Assembly: GCF_014193515.1 (NCBI RefSeq) | Contig: NZ_BLXX01000002.1 | Coordinates: 372,001-436,000, forward strand | Length of the DNA stretch: 64,000 nucleotides | From: Geomonas silvestris | GTDB taxonomy: Bacteria; Desulfobacterota; Desulfuromonadia; Geobacterales; Geobacteraceae | Reading direction: 5' to 3' | In this document: in pieces, positions 26,550 through 35,700 of the stretch | Layout of the letters: each line of letters opens with the position of its first letter | How positions within the stretch are numbered: the first letter of the stretch is position 1 | Translations under genes and position numbers: made by a program | The notes under the pieces: model-generated | The model's database searches: none | Seen by the model: the letters and a program-made list of their open reading frames with translations, nothing else | What the model was told of the DNA's origin: nothing

Positions 26550-27848
26550 ATGAACCAGCTGCTGGCGGCCCGCGCCCTGATGGGGGCCTCGCTCGCCTTC
26601 CACATCGTCTACGCGACCATCGGCATCGGGCTCCCCCTCATGCTCATGATCGCCGAGGGGCTCGCACTCAGGACGGGCGACGGGGAGTGGCACGACCTGG
26701 CCAGGCTCTGGATCCGTCCGGCGGGGGTGCTCTTCGCCATCGGTGCGGTCTCCGGGACCATCCTCTCCTTCGAGCTTGGCCTTTTGTGGCCCCAGTTCAT
26801 GGCCTTTTCCGGCCCGCTCATCGGGATCGCCTTTTCCATGGAGGGGTTCGCCTTCTTCACCGAGGCGATCTTTCTGGCGCTCTACATCTACGGTGAGCGC
26901 CGGCTCTCGCGCCGCGCCCTTTTCCTGTGCACCATCCCCCTCACCCTCGCCTCGGCCATCTCGGCCGTCTTCGTCATCAGCGCCAACGGCTGGATGAACA
27001 CCCCTACCGGCTTCACCATGGTCGGCGGGGTAGTGCGCGACCTCTCGCCGCTCAACGCCTTTTTCAACCCGGCCTGGCGCCACGAGGCGGTGCACGGCAC
27101 CCTGGCCGCCTACGTCGCTACCGCTTTTGCGGTTGCCGGCCTCTACGCCTTGGCCGAGCTCAGGGGGGCGGGGTTTGCCCACCCTCGGCAGGCGCTTCTC
27201 ATCTCGCTGGGTGTCGCCACCTTCTCTCTGCCGCTCATGCTCGTCTCCGGGGACTGGGCGGCGAGTGCTGTCGCGAAGCACCAGGAGCCGAAGCTCGCCG
27301 CGATGGAGGCGCATTTTCGGACCCAGGCGGCGGCAGCGCTCGTGGTCGGAGGTTGGCCCGATCCGGCAACCGGTACGGTCACCTGGGGCATCGCCATCCC
27401 GAAACTCTTGAGCATCCTGGCAAAGGACGACCCGAACGCGGTGGTAAAGGGGCTGGACGCCTTCCCGGCCGATCGGGTCCCCGACCCGCGCCTGGTGCAC
27501 CCCTTGTTCGACCTGATGGTCGGCTCCTTCTTCATCATGGCGCTTGCCCTCGCGCGGTGCTGGTGGGTTACCTGGCGCCGCCGCGGCGAGCCGCTTAAAA
27601 GCGGCACGCTCCTTCTCATCGCCCTAGCCGCCCCCTTCGGCCTCCTCGCCCTGGAGAGCGGCTGGATGGTCACCGAGTTCGGGCGCCAGCCCTGGGTGGT
27701 CCAGGGGTACCTGCGCACCTCCCAGGGGGTCACCCCGAATTCGGGGGTTTTCCTCGTGTTCGTCGCCTTTCTCCTGGTCTACCTCGCCCTGACCCTGGGG
27801 ATTCTGAGGCTTTTGCTGCAGCCCAAGGGGAGGGAGGGGGAACCATGA
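26550..27848 (+). CDS. cydA: cytochrome bd-type quinol oxidase subunit I (CIO-like)
   Basis: The 432-residue membrane subunit carries the hemes of a bd oxidase that reduces O2 to water with quinol electrons. The high-spin heme ligand region is SLAFHIVYATIG near the N-terminus, and the hallmark GRQPWVVQGYLRTSQGVTP lies near the C-terminus. There is no long Q-loop insertion, so it is the short-loop, cyanide-insensitive-oxidase type. The ATG follows GGAGAGAGC. It overlaps cydB by 4 bases. In an anaerobe it probably protects against oxygen. Confidence 0.93.
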   Translation: MNQLLAARALMGASLAFHIVYATIGIGLPLMLMIAEGLALRTGDGEWHDLARLWIRPAGVLFAIGAVSGTILSFELGLLWPQFMAFSGPLIGIAFSMEGFAFFTEAIFLALYIYGERRLSRRALFLCTIPLTLASAISAVFVISANGWMNTPTGFTMVGGVVRDLSPLNAFFNPAWRHEAVHGTLAAYVATAFAVAGLYALAELRGAGFAHPRQALLISLGVATFSLPLMLVSGDWAASAVAKHQEPKLAAMEAHFRTQAAAALVVGGWPDPATGTVTWGIAIPKLLSILAKDDPNAVVKGLDAFPADRVPDPRLVHPLFDLMVGSFFIMALALARCWWVTWRRRGEPLKSGTLLLIALAAPFGLLALESGWMVTEFGRQPWVVQGYLRTSQGVTPNSGVFLVFVAFLLVYLALTLGILRLLLQPKGREGEP

Positions 27849-28867
27849 GCGAGCCGCTTTTTTGGTGCGAGATGGTGCTGGCCCTGGGCTTTGTCCTCTA
27901 CGCCCTCTTCGGCGGGGCCGATTTCGGCGGCGGCATCTGGACCGCTCTCGCCTTCGGCCCCCGGGCAGAGGCGCAGCGCGACCTCCTCTTCGACGCCATC
28001 GGTCCGGTTTGGGAGACCAACCACGTCTGGCTCATCTTCGTGGTGGTCACCCTGTTCACCGCCTTTCCCGCCGGCTTCGCCCTGGTCTTCACCGCGCTCA
28101 TGCCTCCGCTTGTCCTCGCCCTCATCGGCATCAATTTCCGCGGGGCCGCCTTTGCCTTCCGGCACTTCGGCCGCCAGGCCCGGCGCGAACTCCCGCTGAG
28201 CGCCCAGGTCTTCGAGATCGCCAGCGTCCTTACCCCCTTCACCCTGGGAACCGCGGTCGCCTCGCTCGCCTCGGGGCGGATCACCCTGAGCGCCGGGAAG
28301 CCGGTCGTCGACCTCGCGGCCTGGCTCAACCCGTTCAGCATCATGGGGGGGCTCGCCGGGCTCGCCGTCTGCGCCTACCTGGCCCCGATCTACCTGACGG
28401 TGCGGGTGGCCGGAGCGCTCAGGGAAGACTTCCGCAAGGCGGCCCTCCTGGCCGGTCTGGTGCTCGGGACGCTGACCGCCGCGAGCATCCCGGTCGCCCT
28501 TTACCAGGCGCCGCTCTTCGCGCACCGCCTCCTGGACTCCTGGCCGCTGGCCTTCGTGGCCATCGCGGTAACAAGCGGCCTCGGCACCCAGCTTTTGCTC
28601 TGGCGCCGCCGCTACGCCCCGGCCCAGCTGAGTGCCGGTCTCACGGTGGCGAGTACCCTCGGTGGCTTCGCCGCCGCACTTAGTCCCGACCTCATCATCG
28701 GCGCCTTGAGCCTGGAGGGGGCCGCAGCGCCGCGCGCCACCCTGAGCGCCTTCCTCGGCGTCCTGCCGGTCGGCGCGCTGTTCCTGGTCCCCGCTCTTTT
28801 TTACCTGTACTGGACCTTCCGGGGTGAGCCCAACCCCGACATCCCCCCCGCCGGGGAGGAGCCCTGA
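27845..28867 (+). CDS. cydB: cytochrome bd-type quinol oxidase subunit II
   Basis: The 340-residue membrane protein has eight or more helices and the CydB signature GGADFGGGIWTALAFG and GPVWETNHVWLIFVVV near the N-terminus. It is the partner of CydA, with an ATGA overlap between the genes. No CydX-like small ORF was found after it. An AT-rich stretch (28885-28960) without a clear hairpin follows. Confidence 0.93.
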   Translation: MSEPLFWCEMVLALGFVLYALFGGADFGGGIWTALAFGPRAEAQRDLLFDAIGPVWETNHVWLIFVVVTLFTAFPAGFALVFTALMPPLVLALIGINFRGAAFAFRHFGRQARRELPLSAQVFEIASVLTPFTLGTAVASLASGRITLSAGKPVVDLAAWLNPFSIMGGLAGLAVCAYLAPIYLTVRVAGALREDFRKAALLAGLVLGTLTAASIPVALYQAPLFAHRLLDSWPLAFVAIAVTSGLGTQLLLWRRRYAPAQLSAGLTVASTLGGFAAALSPDLIIGALSLEGAAAPRATLSAFLGVLPVGALFLVPALFYLYWTFRGEPNPDIPPAGEEP

Positions 28868-29074
28868 CCCGGGTTAAACCTGGCAGACACATTACGTCTT
28901 TTTTATTTTTTCTTGTGCTTGCGCCCTTAAAATGCTACACGTGTTTAAACTTTGAACACCACTAAGACGTCCCAAACGGCCGCCGTCTCAGGGCCCCTCC
29001 CTGTGTCAATGCAAGGCCTCACCAATCTCTTAACTTCTCAAGTAGGCCGTCAGTCCTGAAGGCTGGAGGGATTC

Positions 29075-31033
29075 ATGGCATCGACTCTCCCCGAAGCATC
29101 TCCCCACACACTGCTGCTCGTAGCTGACGATGCGGCGCAACGACGTCTGCTCGCCGAGGCGCTCGCCTCGAGGTTTCCCGAGCTGGCCCTTGAGGTCGCC
29201 GCGGACGAGGCGGCTGGCCTGGAACTCTCTCGCAGCGCGCTGCCGGAGCTCGCCGTCCTGGACCTCCAGAGCCCCTCCGGGGGGATTACCCTGGTACGGA
29301 GCCTGCTCGCGGAACAGCCTGCTGCGGCAATCGTCATGGTTACCGACACGGGCGAAGTCGGCCGGCTCCAGGAGGCGATCGGGCCCGGGGTAAGGCAGTA
29401 CCTTTGGAGGCCGCTCGTCCTGGAGGCCGCCTGCGAGGCGGTAGCCCAGTCCCTGGCCGCGCTGGAACTGGAGCGCGGGGTCAAGGGGCAGGCTGAGTAC
29501 CTGAGGAAGTTCTCCCGCGCCATCGACCAGGGTCCGGCCATCGTGCTCAGTACCGACGTCCAGGGGACCATCGAGTGCATCAACGCCCGCTATACCGAGC
29601 TGACCGGTTTTAAGACCGCCGATGTCCTGGGGAGGCCCTTCAGGGGGATCTGCGTGGAACACCCCGAGGAGTTCGCCGCGCTCTGGAAGGAGCTTTCAGG
29701 CGCGGGAGCCGAGGCGCCGGCCGGTGGAGGGGATTACTGCGTGGACTTCGAGTGTCAGTTGCTCTGCAAGGACGGCAGCGGCATCCCGTGCCTGGTCTCG
29801 GCCCAGGCGGTGCGGGAGGCGGACGGGACGTTCCAGGGTGCCAGCATCGTAGTGACCGACATGCGCACCCGGAAGCTGATCCAGGACCAGACCCTGCGCA
29901 CCCAGAAACTCGAATCTCTGGGAGTTTTGGCAGGGGGAATCGCCCACGACTTCAACAACGTACTGACCGGGGTCCTGGGAAACATCAGCTTCGCTCAAGC
30001 CCTGGTGCCGGAGGACCACCCGGCGCTCACCCCGCTCAAGGATGCCGAAGAGGCCTCGCTGCGTGCCGCCGAACTCGCCCGCCAGCTGCTCACCTTCGCC
30101 CGGGGCGGCAAACCGATCAAGAAGCGGGTCCTGGTGCGCCAGCTGTTGGAGGACTCGGTGGCCCTCGCCCTGAGCGGGTCGCGGGTAGTGGCCGCAATGC
30201 GGCTCGCCGACGACGTGGACGCCCTGGAGGCGGACCCGGGGCTCGTGACCCAGGCCTTCAGCAACATCCTGATAAACGCGGCGCAAGCCATGCCGGAGGG
30301 GGGTACGGTGAGCGTGGAAGGGCGCCGGCTGCGCCTGGGACGCCGCAACACGCTCGGGGTCCCGACGGGAACCTACCTGCGGATCAGCTTCAGGGACGAA
30401 GGGACCGGCATCCCCGAGGCGCTGCAGCGCAGGATCTTCGACCCCTACTTCAGCACCAAACCGGGCTCTTCGGGGCTGGGGCTCGCCTCCGCCTACACCA
30501 TCATCGTGAACCACGGCGGGCACATCGACGTCCGGTCACGCGCCGGCAAGGGGGCCACCATCATCTGCCACCTCCCGGCAAGCGGCGAACTCCCCGCCCC
30601 GCTCCTCAAGCCCCGGCCGTCTCCCGCCCCTACAACCCCGCAGCGCGGTGCGGTGCTCATCATGGACGACGAGCACATCGTGCGCAAGGTCGCCACCAAG
30701 ATGCTGGAGTCGCTCGGATACCGGGTCACCGCCTGCTCCAGCGGCGAACAGGCCATCGAACGCTACCAGGAGGGACTGCGGGCCGGCCGCCCTTACCTCG
30801 CCGTGCTGATGGACCTCACCATCCCCGCGGGGATGGGGGGGAAGGAGGCGGCCAGGGAGATCCTGAACCTGGACCCCCAGGCGCGCCTGGTGGTGTCCAG
30901 CGGCTACTTCGACGACCCGGTGATGGCGGACTACCGCGCCTTCGGGTTCTGCGCCGTGATGCCCAAGCCCTACAAGCTCGCCGAGCTCGCCCTCGTCATG
31001 GGGCGGCTCTCGGAAGAGGCACCGGGGGCCTGA
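29075..31033 (+). CDS. hybrid sensor histidine kinase (REC-like, PAS, HisKA, ATPase, REC)
   Basis: The 652-residue soluble protein opens with a receiver-like fold (about 8-130; LLLVADDAAQRRLL, ELAVLDLQSPSG). A PAS domain follows (about 145-275), then His291 in GGIAHDFNNVLTG, an ATPase domain (INAAQAMPEGG, DEGTGIPEA, SGLGLASAY) and a C-terminal receiver with Asp580 in VLMDLTIPAG. The ATG follows GGAGGG. It stands alone between cydB and the coo cluster and ends in a bidirectional terminator, so its target is unknown. Confidence 0.92.
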   Translation: MASTLPEASPHTLLLVADDAAQRRLLAEALASRFPELALEVAADEAAGLELSRSALPELAVLDLQSPSGGITLVRSLLAEQPAAAIVMVTDTGEVGRLQEAIGPGVRQYLWRPLVLEAACEAVAQSLAALELERGVKGQAEYLRKFSRAIDQGPAIVLSTDVQGTIECINARYTELTGFKTADVLGRPFRGICVEHPEEFAALWKELSGAGAEAPAGGGDYCVDFECQLLCKDGSGIPCLVSAQAVREADGTFQGASIVVTDMRTRKLIQDQTLRTQKLESLGVLAGGIAHDFNNVLTGVLGNISFAQALVPEDHPALTPLKDAEEASLRAAELARQLLTFARGGKPIKKRVLVRQLLEDSVALALSGSRVVAAMRLADDVDALEADPGLVTQAFSNILINAAQAMPEGGTVSVEGRRLRLGRRNTLGVPTGTYLRISFRDEGTGIPEALQRRIFDPYFSTKPGSSGLGLASAYTIIVNHGGHIDVRSRAGKGATIICHLPASGELPAPLLKPRPSPAPTTPQRGAVLIMDDEHIVRKVATKMLESLGYRVTACSSGEQAIERYQEGLRAGRPYLAVLMDLTIPAGMGGKEAAREILNLDPQARLVVSSGYFDDPVMADYRAFGFCAVMPKPYKLAELALVMGRLSEEAPGA

Positions 31034-31052
31034 TCCCGCCTCTGGTACGAAG

Positions 31053-31083
31053 AAGGGGGAGCCTGTGACGGGCTCCCCCTTGT
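31053..31083. terminator. bidirectional terminator
   Basis: The 11 bp stem aagggggagcc/ggctccccctt is followed by TGTTT, between the kinase gene and the convergent cooA. Confidence 0.85.
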
Positions 31084-31106
31084 TTGTCGGTGTGCGCTGC
31101 CGCAGC

Positions 31107-31772
31107 TTAGAGGTTGTCCGCCCAGGCTTTCAGGGCGTCCAGGTCCTTGATGAGCAGGGTGCGGCGGCTCACCTTTTCCAGGATATCGCTCTTGATGAAG
31201 TCGTTGAGGATCTGGGAGATGGTCTGGCGGGTGGTCCCCACCAGGAGGGCCAGGTCTTCGGTGCTGACCCCGAGTTCCACGATCGACCCTGCGGGGGTGC
31301 GGCGGCCGCGGTCCGCCTCGACCCCGACCAGGTACTCGACAAGGCGCCTGCGCACGTCCTTGAAGGCAAGGCTCTCGATGGTGGAAATGGAGTTCTTCAA
31401 GAGCTCGCCCAGGACGCGGACCGTGACGAGCGAGACTTCAGGGACGGCGAGGAGCTGCTGCTGTAGCCTGGTCGTGTTGCAGAAAAGGATCTCCGCCCCT
31501 TCGAGGGCCTGCACGAAGGCGCGGGTGTGGGTGGAGAAGACGTCGCCCGCCTCCAAAAGGGCCAGGGTGAACTCCTTCTCCTCGAAGGAGAGGAAGACCC
31601 TGAGCCGTCCGCTCTTCACCACGAAGACCAGGTTGCGCTCCTCGAACGGGGAGTAGATCAGGGTCTTCTTGGGAAAGTGCTTCAGGGTGAAGTCGCGCGG
31701 CAGGCCACCGTCTCCCTGCGGGTCGAAGAGGCGCTGCAGGTCTTTTTCTGTGAGTTTCATCTTCCCCGGCAC
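31107..31772 (-). CDS. cooA: CooA-like CO-sensing CRP/FNR-family activator
   Basis: The 221-residue CRP/FNR protein has an effector domain (VFVVKSGRLRVFLSFEEKEFTLALLEAGDVFSTHTRAFV), a dimerisation helix (LLKNSISTIESLAFKDVRRRLVEYL) and a C-terminal HTH (VSTEDLALLVGTTRQTISQILNDFI). GDVFSTH aligns with the heme-ligand segment GDMFCMH of Rhodospirillum rubrum CooA: His82 matches ligand His77, while the redox-switch Cys75 is Ser here. There is no FNR-type Cys cluster. The GTG start follows AGGGAG; an internal ATG 12 bases later is possible. It lies at the end of the coo cluster, whose promoter has a fitting dyad. Confidence 0.82.
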   Translation of the reverse strand: MPGKMKLTEKDLQRLFDPQGDGGLPRDFTLKHFPKKTLIYSPFEERNLVFVVKSGRLRVFLSFEEKEFTLALLEAGDVFSTHTRAFVQALEGAEILFCNTTRLQQQLLAVPEVSLVTVRVLGELLKNSISTIESLAFKDVRRRLVEYLVGVEADRGRRTPAGSIVELGVSTEDLALLVGTTRQTISQILNDFIKSDILEKVSRRTLLIKDLDALKAWADNL

Positions 31773-31942
31773 CGTCGCTCCCTGGTCTCCGGGTGTTGGG
31801 ACCCGGCCGTCTCGTTAGGCAGCCGTCATTGTTGCAGGTGTTCCCCCGGCGCGTCAACCTCGTAAACGGGTGGCCACGGGTTTCCCGGGAGCGGGGGCGA
31901 ATGGACCAGCGTGCCGGATTCTCCCCCCTTGGGGGATCCGCC

Positions 31943-32866
31943 TTAGTGAGTGAGCCGCTCGGTGAGCCGTTCCTTGAGCAGGCGGACCTCGTCAAGCGAG
32001 GCGGGTGCGCAGCTGCCGGGGGCGAGGTTCTCACGGTCTGCCTGCCTCAGATCCTCGCTGAAGGAGAGGTGCCCCAACAGGCGCCCGGCGCTGAAAGCCT
32101 CCTCGATGAGCCTCCGGTCTCCGGCGTCGCGCACCTTGCTCCCCACCACGAAGACCTCCGCTATCCCCAGGTCCCGGGCAAGGGCCATGGTCTGGTGAGC
32201 CGTCTGGATGCTGCGCTGGCCGGGCTCGACCACGACGACCAGGGCGTGCACCGACTCGGCCGTGCGCCGCCCCAGGTGCTCGATGCCCGCCTCCATGTCC
32301 AAAATAACTACATCCTCCTCGTCCAACAGGAGGTGCCCCATCAGGCGTTTCACCAGCGTGCTCTCCGGGCAGGCACACCCCGTTCCCCCCTGTTCGAGGG
32401 TCCCCATCCAGAGGAAGCGGATCCCGTCGTGCTCGAGGCAGAACTTCTCGGGGAGGTCGCTTACCTTCGGGTTCAGCTTGAAGAGGGTGCCGTAGCCGCC
32501 GCTGGCTCCCGTGCGCTCTTCCGCGAGCTCCTTCATCCGGGCGATGGGGAGCAAGGCCCGGGAGCGCGCCGGCGGTATCCCCAGCGAGGCAGCCAGGTTG
32601 GCATCCGGGTCGGCATCGATGGCGAGGACGCGACTCCCTTCGTCGGCGAAGGCACGGGCGAAAAGGCTCGCGAGCGTGGTCTTTCCCACCCCCCCCTTGC
32701 CGGTGATGGCGAGCTTCAGTCCCTTCGAGTGGCCGTGGCCGTGGTGATGGTCGTGGCCGTGGTCGTGGCCGTGGTGGTGGTCGTGGTCGTGGCCGTGGTG
32801 GTGGTCGTGGTCGTGGCCGTGGCCGTGGTGGTCATGGTCATGGTGGTGGTCATGGTGCTCGCACAT
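31943..32866 (-). CDS. cooC: CODH nickel-insertion ATPase CooC with His-rich N-terminal tail
   Basis: This 307-residue MinD/ArsA-type ATPase inserts nickel into CO dehydrogenase. After MCEHH, a tail made almost only of His, Asp and Gly carries 27 His within about 43 residues, encoded by imperfect repeats at 32730-32865. Then KLAITGKGGVGKTTLA (deviant Walker A), IDADPDANLA, GCACPE (CxC, Ni site) and ILDMEAGIEHL follow as in CooC. Separate CooJ proteins usually supply such His-rich nickel storage. The ATG at 32866 follows AAGGAG; a TTG 15 bases upstream is less likely. It lies just downstream of cooS. Confidence 0.92.
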   Translation of the reverse strand: MCEHHDHHHDHDHHGHGHDHDHHHGHDHDHHHGHDHGHDHHHGHGHSKGLKLAITGKGGVGKTTLASLFARAFADEGSRVLAIDADPDANLAASLGIPPARSRALLPIARMKELAEERTGASGGYGTLFKLNPKVSDLPEKFCLEHDGIRFLWMGTLEQGGTGCACPESTLVKRLMGHLLLDEEDVVILDMEAGIEHLGRRTAESVHALVVVVEPGQRSIQTAHQTMALARDLGIAEVFVVGSKVRDAGDRRLIEEAFSAGRLLGHLSFSEDLRQADRENLAPGSCAPASLDEVRLLKERLTERLTH

Positions 32867-32919
32867 GTTCTGCTCCTTCAAATTGCGGGGGGAGCAACGG
32901 AGCCGCTCCCCCCTTTTTC

Positions 32920-34827
32920 TTAGATCCCCAGCGCCCTGCGCCGCTCGTCGATGACCGCCAGAAGTTTTTCGGCCGCCGCCTCGGGGTCGGGCTCCACCAG
33001 GAAGTAGCCGCCCAGAAGCTCCTTGGCCGTCTCGGTCACCAGGTCGGTCACAACCTTGGAACCGGTCACCTGCGGCATGATCCCCAGGTGGGTCGGAAGC
33101 CCCAGGGCGATACTCCAGGTGCCGATGGCCACCGCCTTCTCGGACATCGCCTCCGGTGCGCTGGCCACGAGGGGCAGCGCATCGAGGTCGACGCCGATCT
33201 TGTCGGCGAGCGCCACCGCCACCTGCACCGCGCGGCTGTTGTCCACGCAGGATCCCATGTGCAAAACCAGGGGGAGCGGGCCGCCCAAGCCGGCCGCCTC
33301 GCCGATCGCCGTCAAGACCCCCTTCAGGGTCTCGCCGGCCCAGGCGAGCGTCGCCTCCTGGTTCATCAGGCCGTGCTTGGCGAAGGCGCCCGCGCCGCAG
33401 CCGGTCGCCAAGAGGAGCACGTTCTCAGCGGCGAGTTTCTTCGCCATGGTGACGAAGCTCGAGTCCTGCTTGGCGTTGGTCGAATTGCAGCCGGCGAAAA
33501 GCGCGATGCCGCGGATGTTGCCGTTCACGACGTTGTCCAGCAAGGGCTTCAAGGGGTCCTCGGCGTCGAGGAGCGCGAGCGCCTCGAGGATCGCCTCGGC
33601 GCCGAAGCCGACGATCGAGGTCTCCTTGAAATCCGGGATCAGCACCCTTTGCGGGTTACGCCTCTTGAAGGCCTCGATGGCCAGGGTGACGATCTGGCGC
33701 GCGTTCTCGGCACCGGTCTCCTCCTTGAAGGAGACGTGGCGGGTGCCGGTGATCTTGCAGTCGTCCATGGTGGTGACGATCTCGGTGTGGAAGCAGGAGC
33801 CCAGCTCGGCTATCGAGGGCATGATGCACTGGACGTCCACCACCATGGCGTCTACCGCCCCGGTCAAGAGCGCGAGCTCCTGGGAGAGGTAGTTCGCGGC
33901 CAGCGGTATGCCGTGGCGCACCAGGACCTCGTTTCCGGTGCAGCAGACCCCGACCAGGTTGATCCCGGCGCTCGCCCCGGCGCGGCGCGCCTCGTCCTCC
34001 ATGGTGTGGGCGATCTCGCAGACCAGGTCGCTTAAAAGCGGGTTGTGGCCGTGCAGCGCGATGTTGACCGCGTCCTCCTTGAGCACCCCCAGGTTCGCCG
34101 CGGTGATCACCGGGCGCGGCGTGCCGAAGAGGACGTCGGAGAGTTCGGTGGCGAGCGCCATCCCGTTGAAGTCGGCGAGCGCCCCCTTCACCCCCCCGAG
34201 TACCAGGTTCACCGGGTCGGCGTCGCAGCCGACGTTGGTGCGGGCCATGATGCCGGTCACCACGGCATCGATGTTGTGCGGCAGGACCTCGAGACCCGCC
34301 AGCTTGTCGAGCCGCTTTTCGGTGAGGCTCGCCTTGATCCAGGTGCAGGGGTCGTGGTGGTCCTGGTTCTGGAAGTCGGCCAGGGTTAAGAGCGCCACGT
34401 CGCGGGCCACCTCATGGGACCCGCGCCCGGCTTCCTCGATACCGAGCCGGCCTGCTATGCGGCGCAGTTTGGCCTCGTCACGGATCTGGTAGTCGGCAAG
34501 CCTTCCTTCGGCGACCCCCAAAAGGGCCAGCGCCACGTGGCGGCCGTGCTCGGAGTGCGCGGCGGCACCGGCCGCCATCATGCGGACCACGTTTCTGGCT
34601 ACGATGACGTCGGCGTTTGCACCGCAGATGCCGCGCTTGGGGCCGTCCCCGAAGGGGTCGATGCGGCAGGGTCCTTTCCAGCAGACGCGGCAGCAGATCC
34701 CCAGCTGGCCGAAGCCGCACTGCGGCTGCATGGCCTTGTGGCGGTCCCACACGGTGTCGATCTTTTCTTTCTTGGCAACCGGCAACAGGACGGAGGCGGA
34801 CGGGTCGAGCGAGAAGTTCTGGTTCAT
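32920..34827 (-). CDS. cooS: anaerobic carbon monoxide dehydrogenase catalytic subunit CooS
   Basis: The 635-residue Ni-Fe-S enzyme interconverts CO and CO2. The N-terminal Cys series GFGQLGICCRVCWKGPCR supplies the B and D clusters. The C-cluster Cys/His region is seen in HGHNPL, VCCTGNEVLVRHG, MVVDVQCIMPS, AGCNSTNAKQD, ATGCGAGAFAKHG and HMGSCVDNSRA. Length is typical of monofunctional CooS. The ATG at 34827 overlaps the cooF stop by 4 bases (ATGA) and follows AAGGAAGG; the longer open frame is cooF read out of frame. Confidence 0.97.
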   Translation of the reverse strand: MNQNFSLDPSASVLLPVAKKEKIDTVWDRHKAMQPQCGFGQLGICCRVCWKGPCRIDPFGDGPKRGICGANADVIVARNVVRMMAAGAAAHSEHGRHVALALLGVAEGRLADYQIRDEAKLRRIAGRLGIEEAGRGSHEVARDVALLTLADFQNQDHHDPCTWIKASLTEKRLDKLAGLEVLPHNIDAVVTGIMARTNVGCDADPVNLVLGGVKGALADFNGMALATELSDVLFGTPRPVITAANLGVLKEDAVNIALHGHNPLLSDLVCEIAHTMEDEARRAGASAGINLVGVCCTGNEVLVRHGIPLAANYLSQELALLTGAVDAMVVDVQCIMPSIAELGSCFHTEIVTTMDDCKITGTRHVSFKEETGAENARQIVTLAIEAFKRRNPQRVLIPDFKETSIVGFGAEAILEALALLDAEDPLKPLLDNVVNGNIRGIALFAGCNSTNAKQDSSFVTMAKKLAAENVLLLATGCGAGAFAKHGLMNQEATLAWAGETLKGVLTAIGEAAGLGGPLPLVLHMGSCVDNSRAVQVAVALADKIGVDLDALPLVASAPEAMSEKAVAIGTWSIALGLPTHLGIMPQVTGSKVVTDLVTETAKELLGGYFLVEPDPEAAAEKLLAVIDERRRALGI

Positions 34828-35393
34828 GGTTTCACCTTCCTTAGGGCGAGATGTTTGTGGGTCTGGGCGAGTTCGGCGGCGCGCGCTTCCATGAGCGACT
34901 GGCGCAGTTCCTCGAGGTCGACGAGGCTTATCGCCTTGGTGGGGCAGGCCTCGACACAGGCGGGGAGCTCGCGCCCGGTGTCGGCGCAGAGGTCGCACTT
35001 GCGCGCCACCCCGCCGTTACTGCGTCCGTCCGGCACCGTACCGGCTTCGGCCTTCACGGTGATGGCGCCGAACGGGCAGACCATGACGCATACCTTGCAC
35101 CCGACGCAGTTCTTCTCGCGGATCACCACCCGCCCCCCCTCCTGGGCGATGGCACCGGAGGGACAGGCGAAGGCGCAGGGTGCGTCCTCGCACTGGCGGC
35201 ACTGCACCGGCATGGCGACCCCGGCCGCGGCCACCACCCGGTTCCGGGGGCGCAGGATAACTCCCTTGAGCGCCGCCTCGTGCAGGCTCGAGGCACCGTG
35301 GGCGATGGCGCAGGAGAGCTCACAACTGTGGCACCCCAGGCACTTGCCGGCGTCGCAAAAGACGATGGCATTTTCACGCTGCAACTTGTTCAT
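34824..35393 (-). CDS. cooF: CODH electron-transfer ferredoxin-like protein CooF
   Basis: The 189-residue protein has four Cys clusters for [4Fe-4S] centres: CLGCHSCELSC, CRQCEDAPCAFACP, CVGCKVCVMVCPFGAI and the split CDLC...CVEACP. It carries electrons from CooS to the hydrogenase or other acceptors. The ATG at 35393 follows AAGGAG; the frame extends further upstream through repeat DNA and is not coding there. It is translationally coupled to cooS. Confidence 0.93.
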   Translation of the reverse strand: MNKLQRENAIVFCDAGKCLGCHSCELSCAIAHGASSLHEAALKGVILRPRNRVVAAAGVAMPVQCRQCEDAPCAFACPSGAIAQEGGRVVIREKNCVGCKVCVMVCPFGAITVKAEAGTVPDGRSNGGVARKCDLCADTGRELPACVEACPTKAISLVDLEELRQSLMEARAAELAQTHKHLALRKVKP

Positions 35394-35700
35394 GACATGC
35401 TCCTTGTGGGATCTGTTGTACTGCCATTCTCTACACACTCTCCTCGCGCCCGGCGGCGCCGCGTCCCAGCCAACCCTCAGAATCGAATCCCCCCCGTCCC
35501 CCCTTTGCGAAGGTTCATCGGGAAATTTGAAAAGTTGCGCTACAGGTGCGCGTTTCGGACAGTGGCAACTCTGGATGAAATCCCCACTGTCCCCCCTTCG
35601 CAAAGGGGGGGACGAGAGGCCGCCTGCCTTCCTGCGTGCTACCTCAACTGCGCTTCCCCGGGAACCCGTTTCCCCTGGGATCGATGGCGTTTTCTTCTCG
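35394..35700. repeat. dispersed palindromic repeat DNA between cooH and cooF
   Basis: The region has no ORF. ggacagtgg (35557-35565) pairs with ccactgtcc (35584-35592). Two inverted forms of a cccccttcgcaaagg module lie at about 35493-35508 and 35591-35610, and a related module is found near 63331-63358. The repeat splits the coo operon and may attenuate or process its transcript. Confidence 0.65.

Noticed and set aside
32730-32866. Non-coding tandem repeat or CRISPR-like array
   Set aside because: The repeat is the in-frame His/Asp/Gly tail of CooC, with a good ribosome site and start codon.
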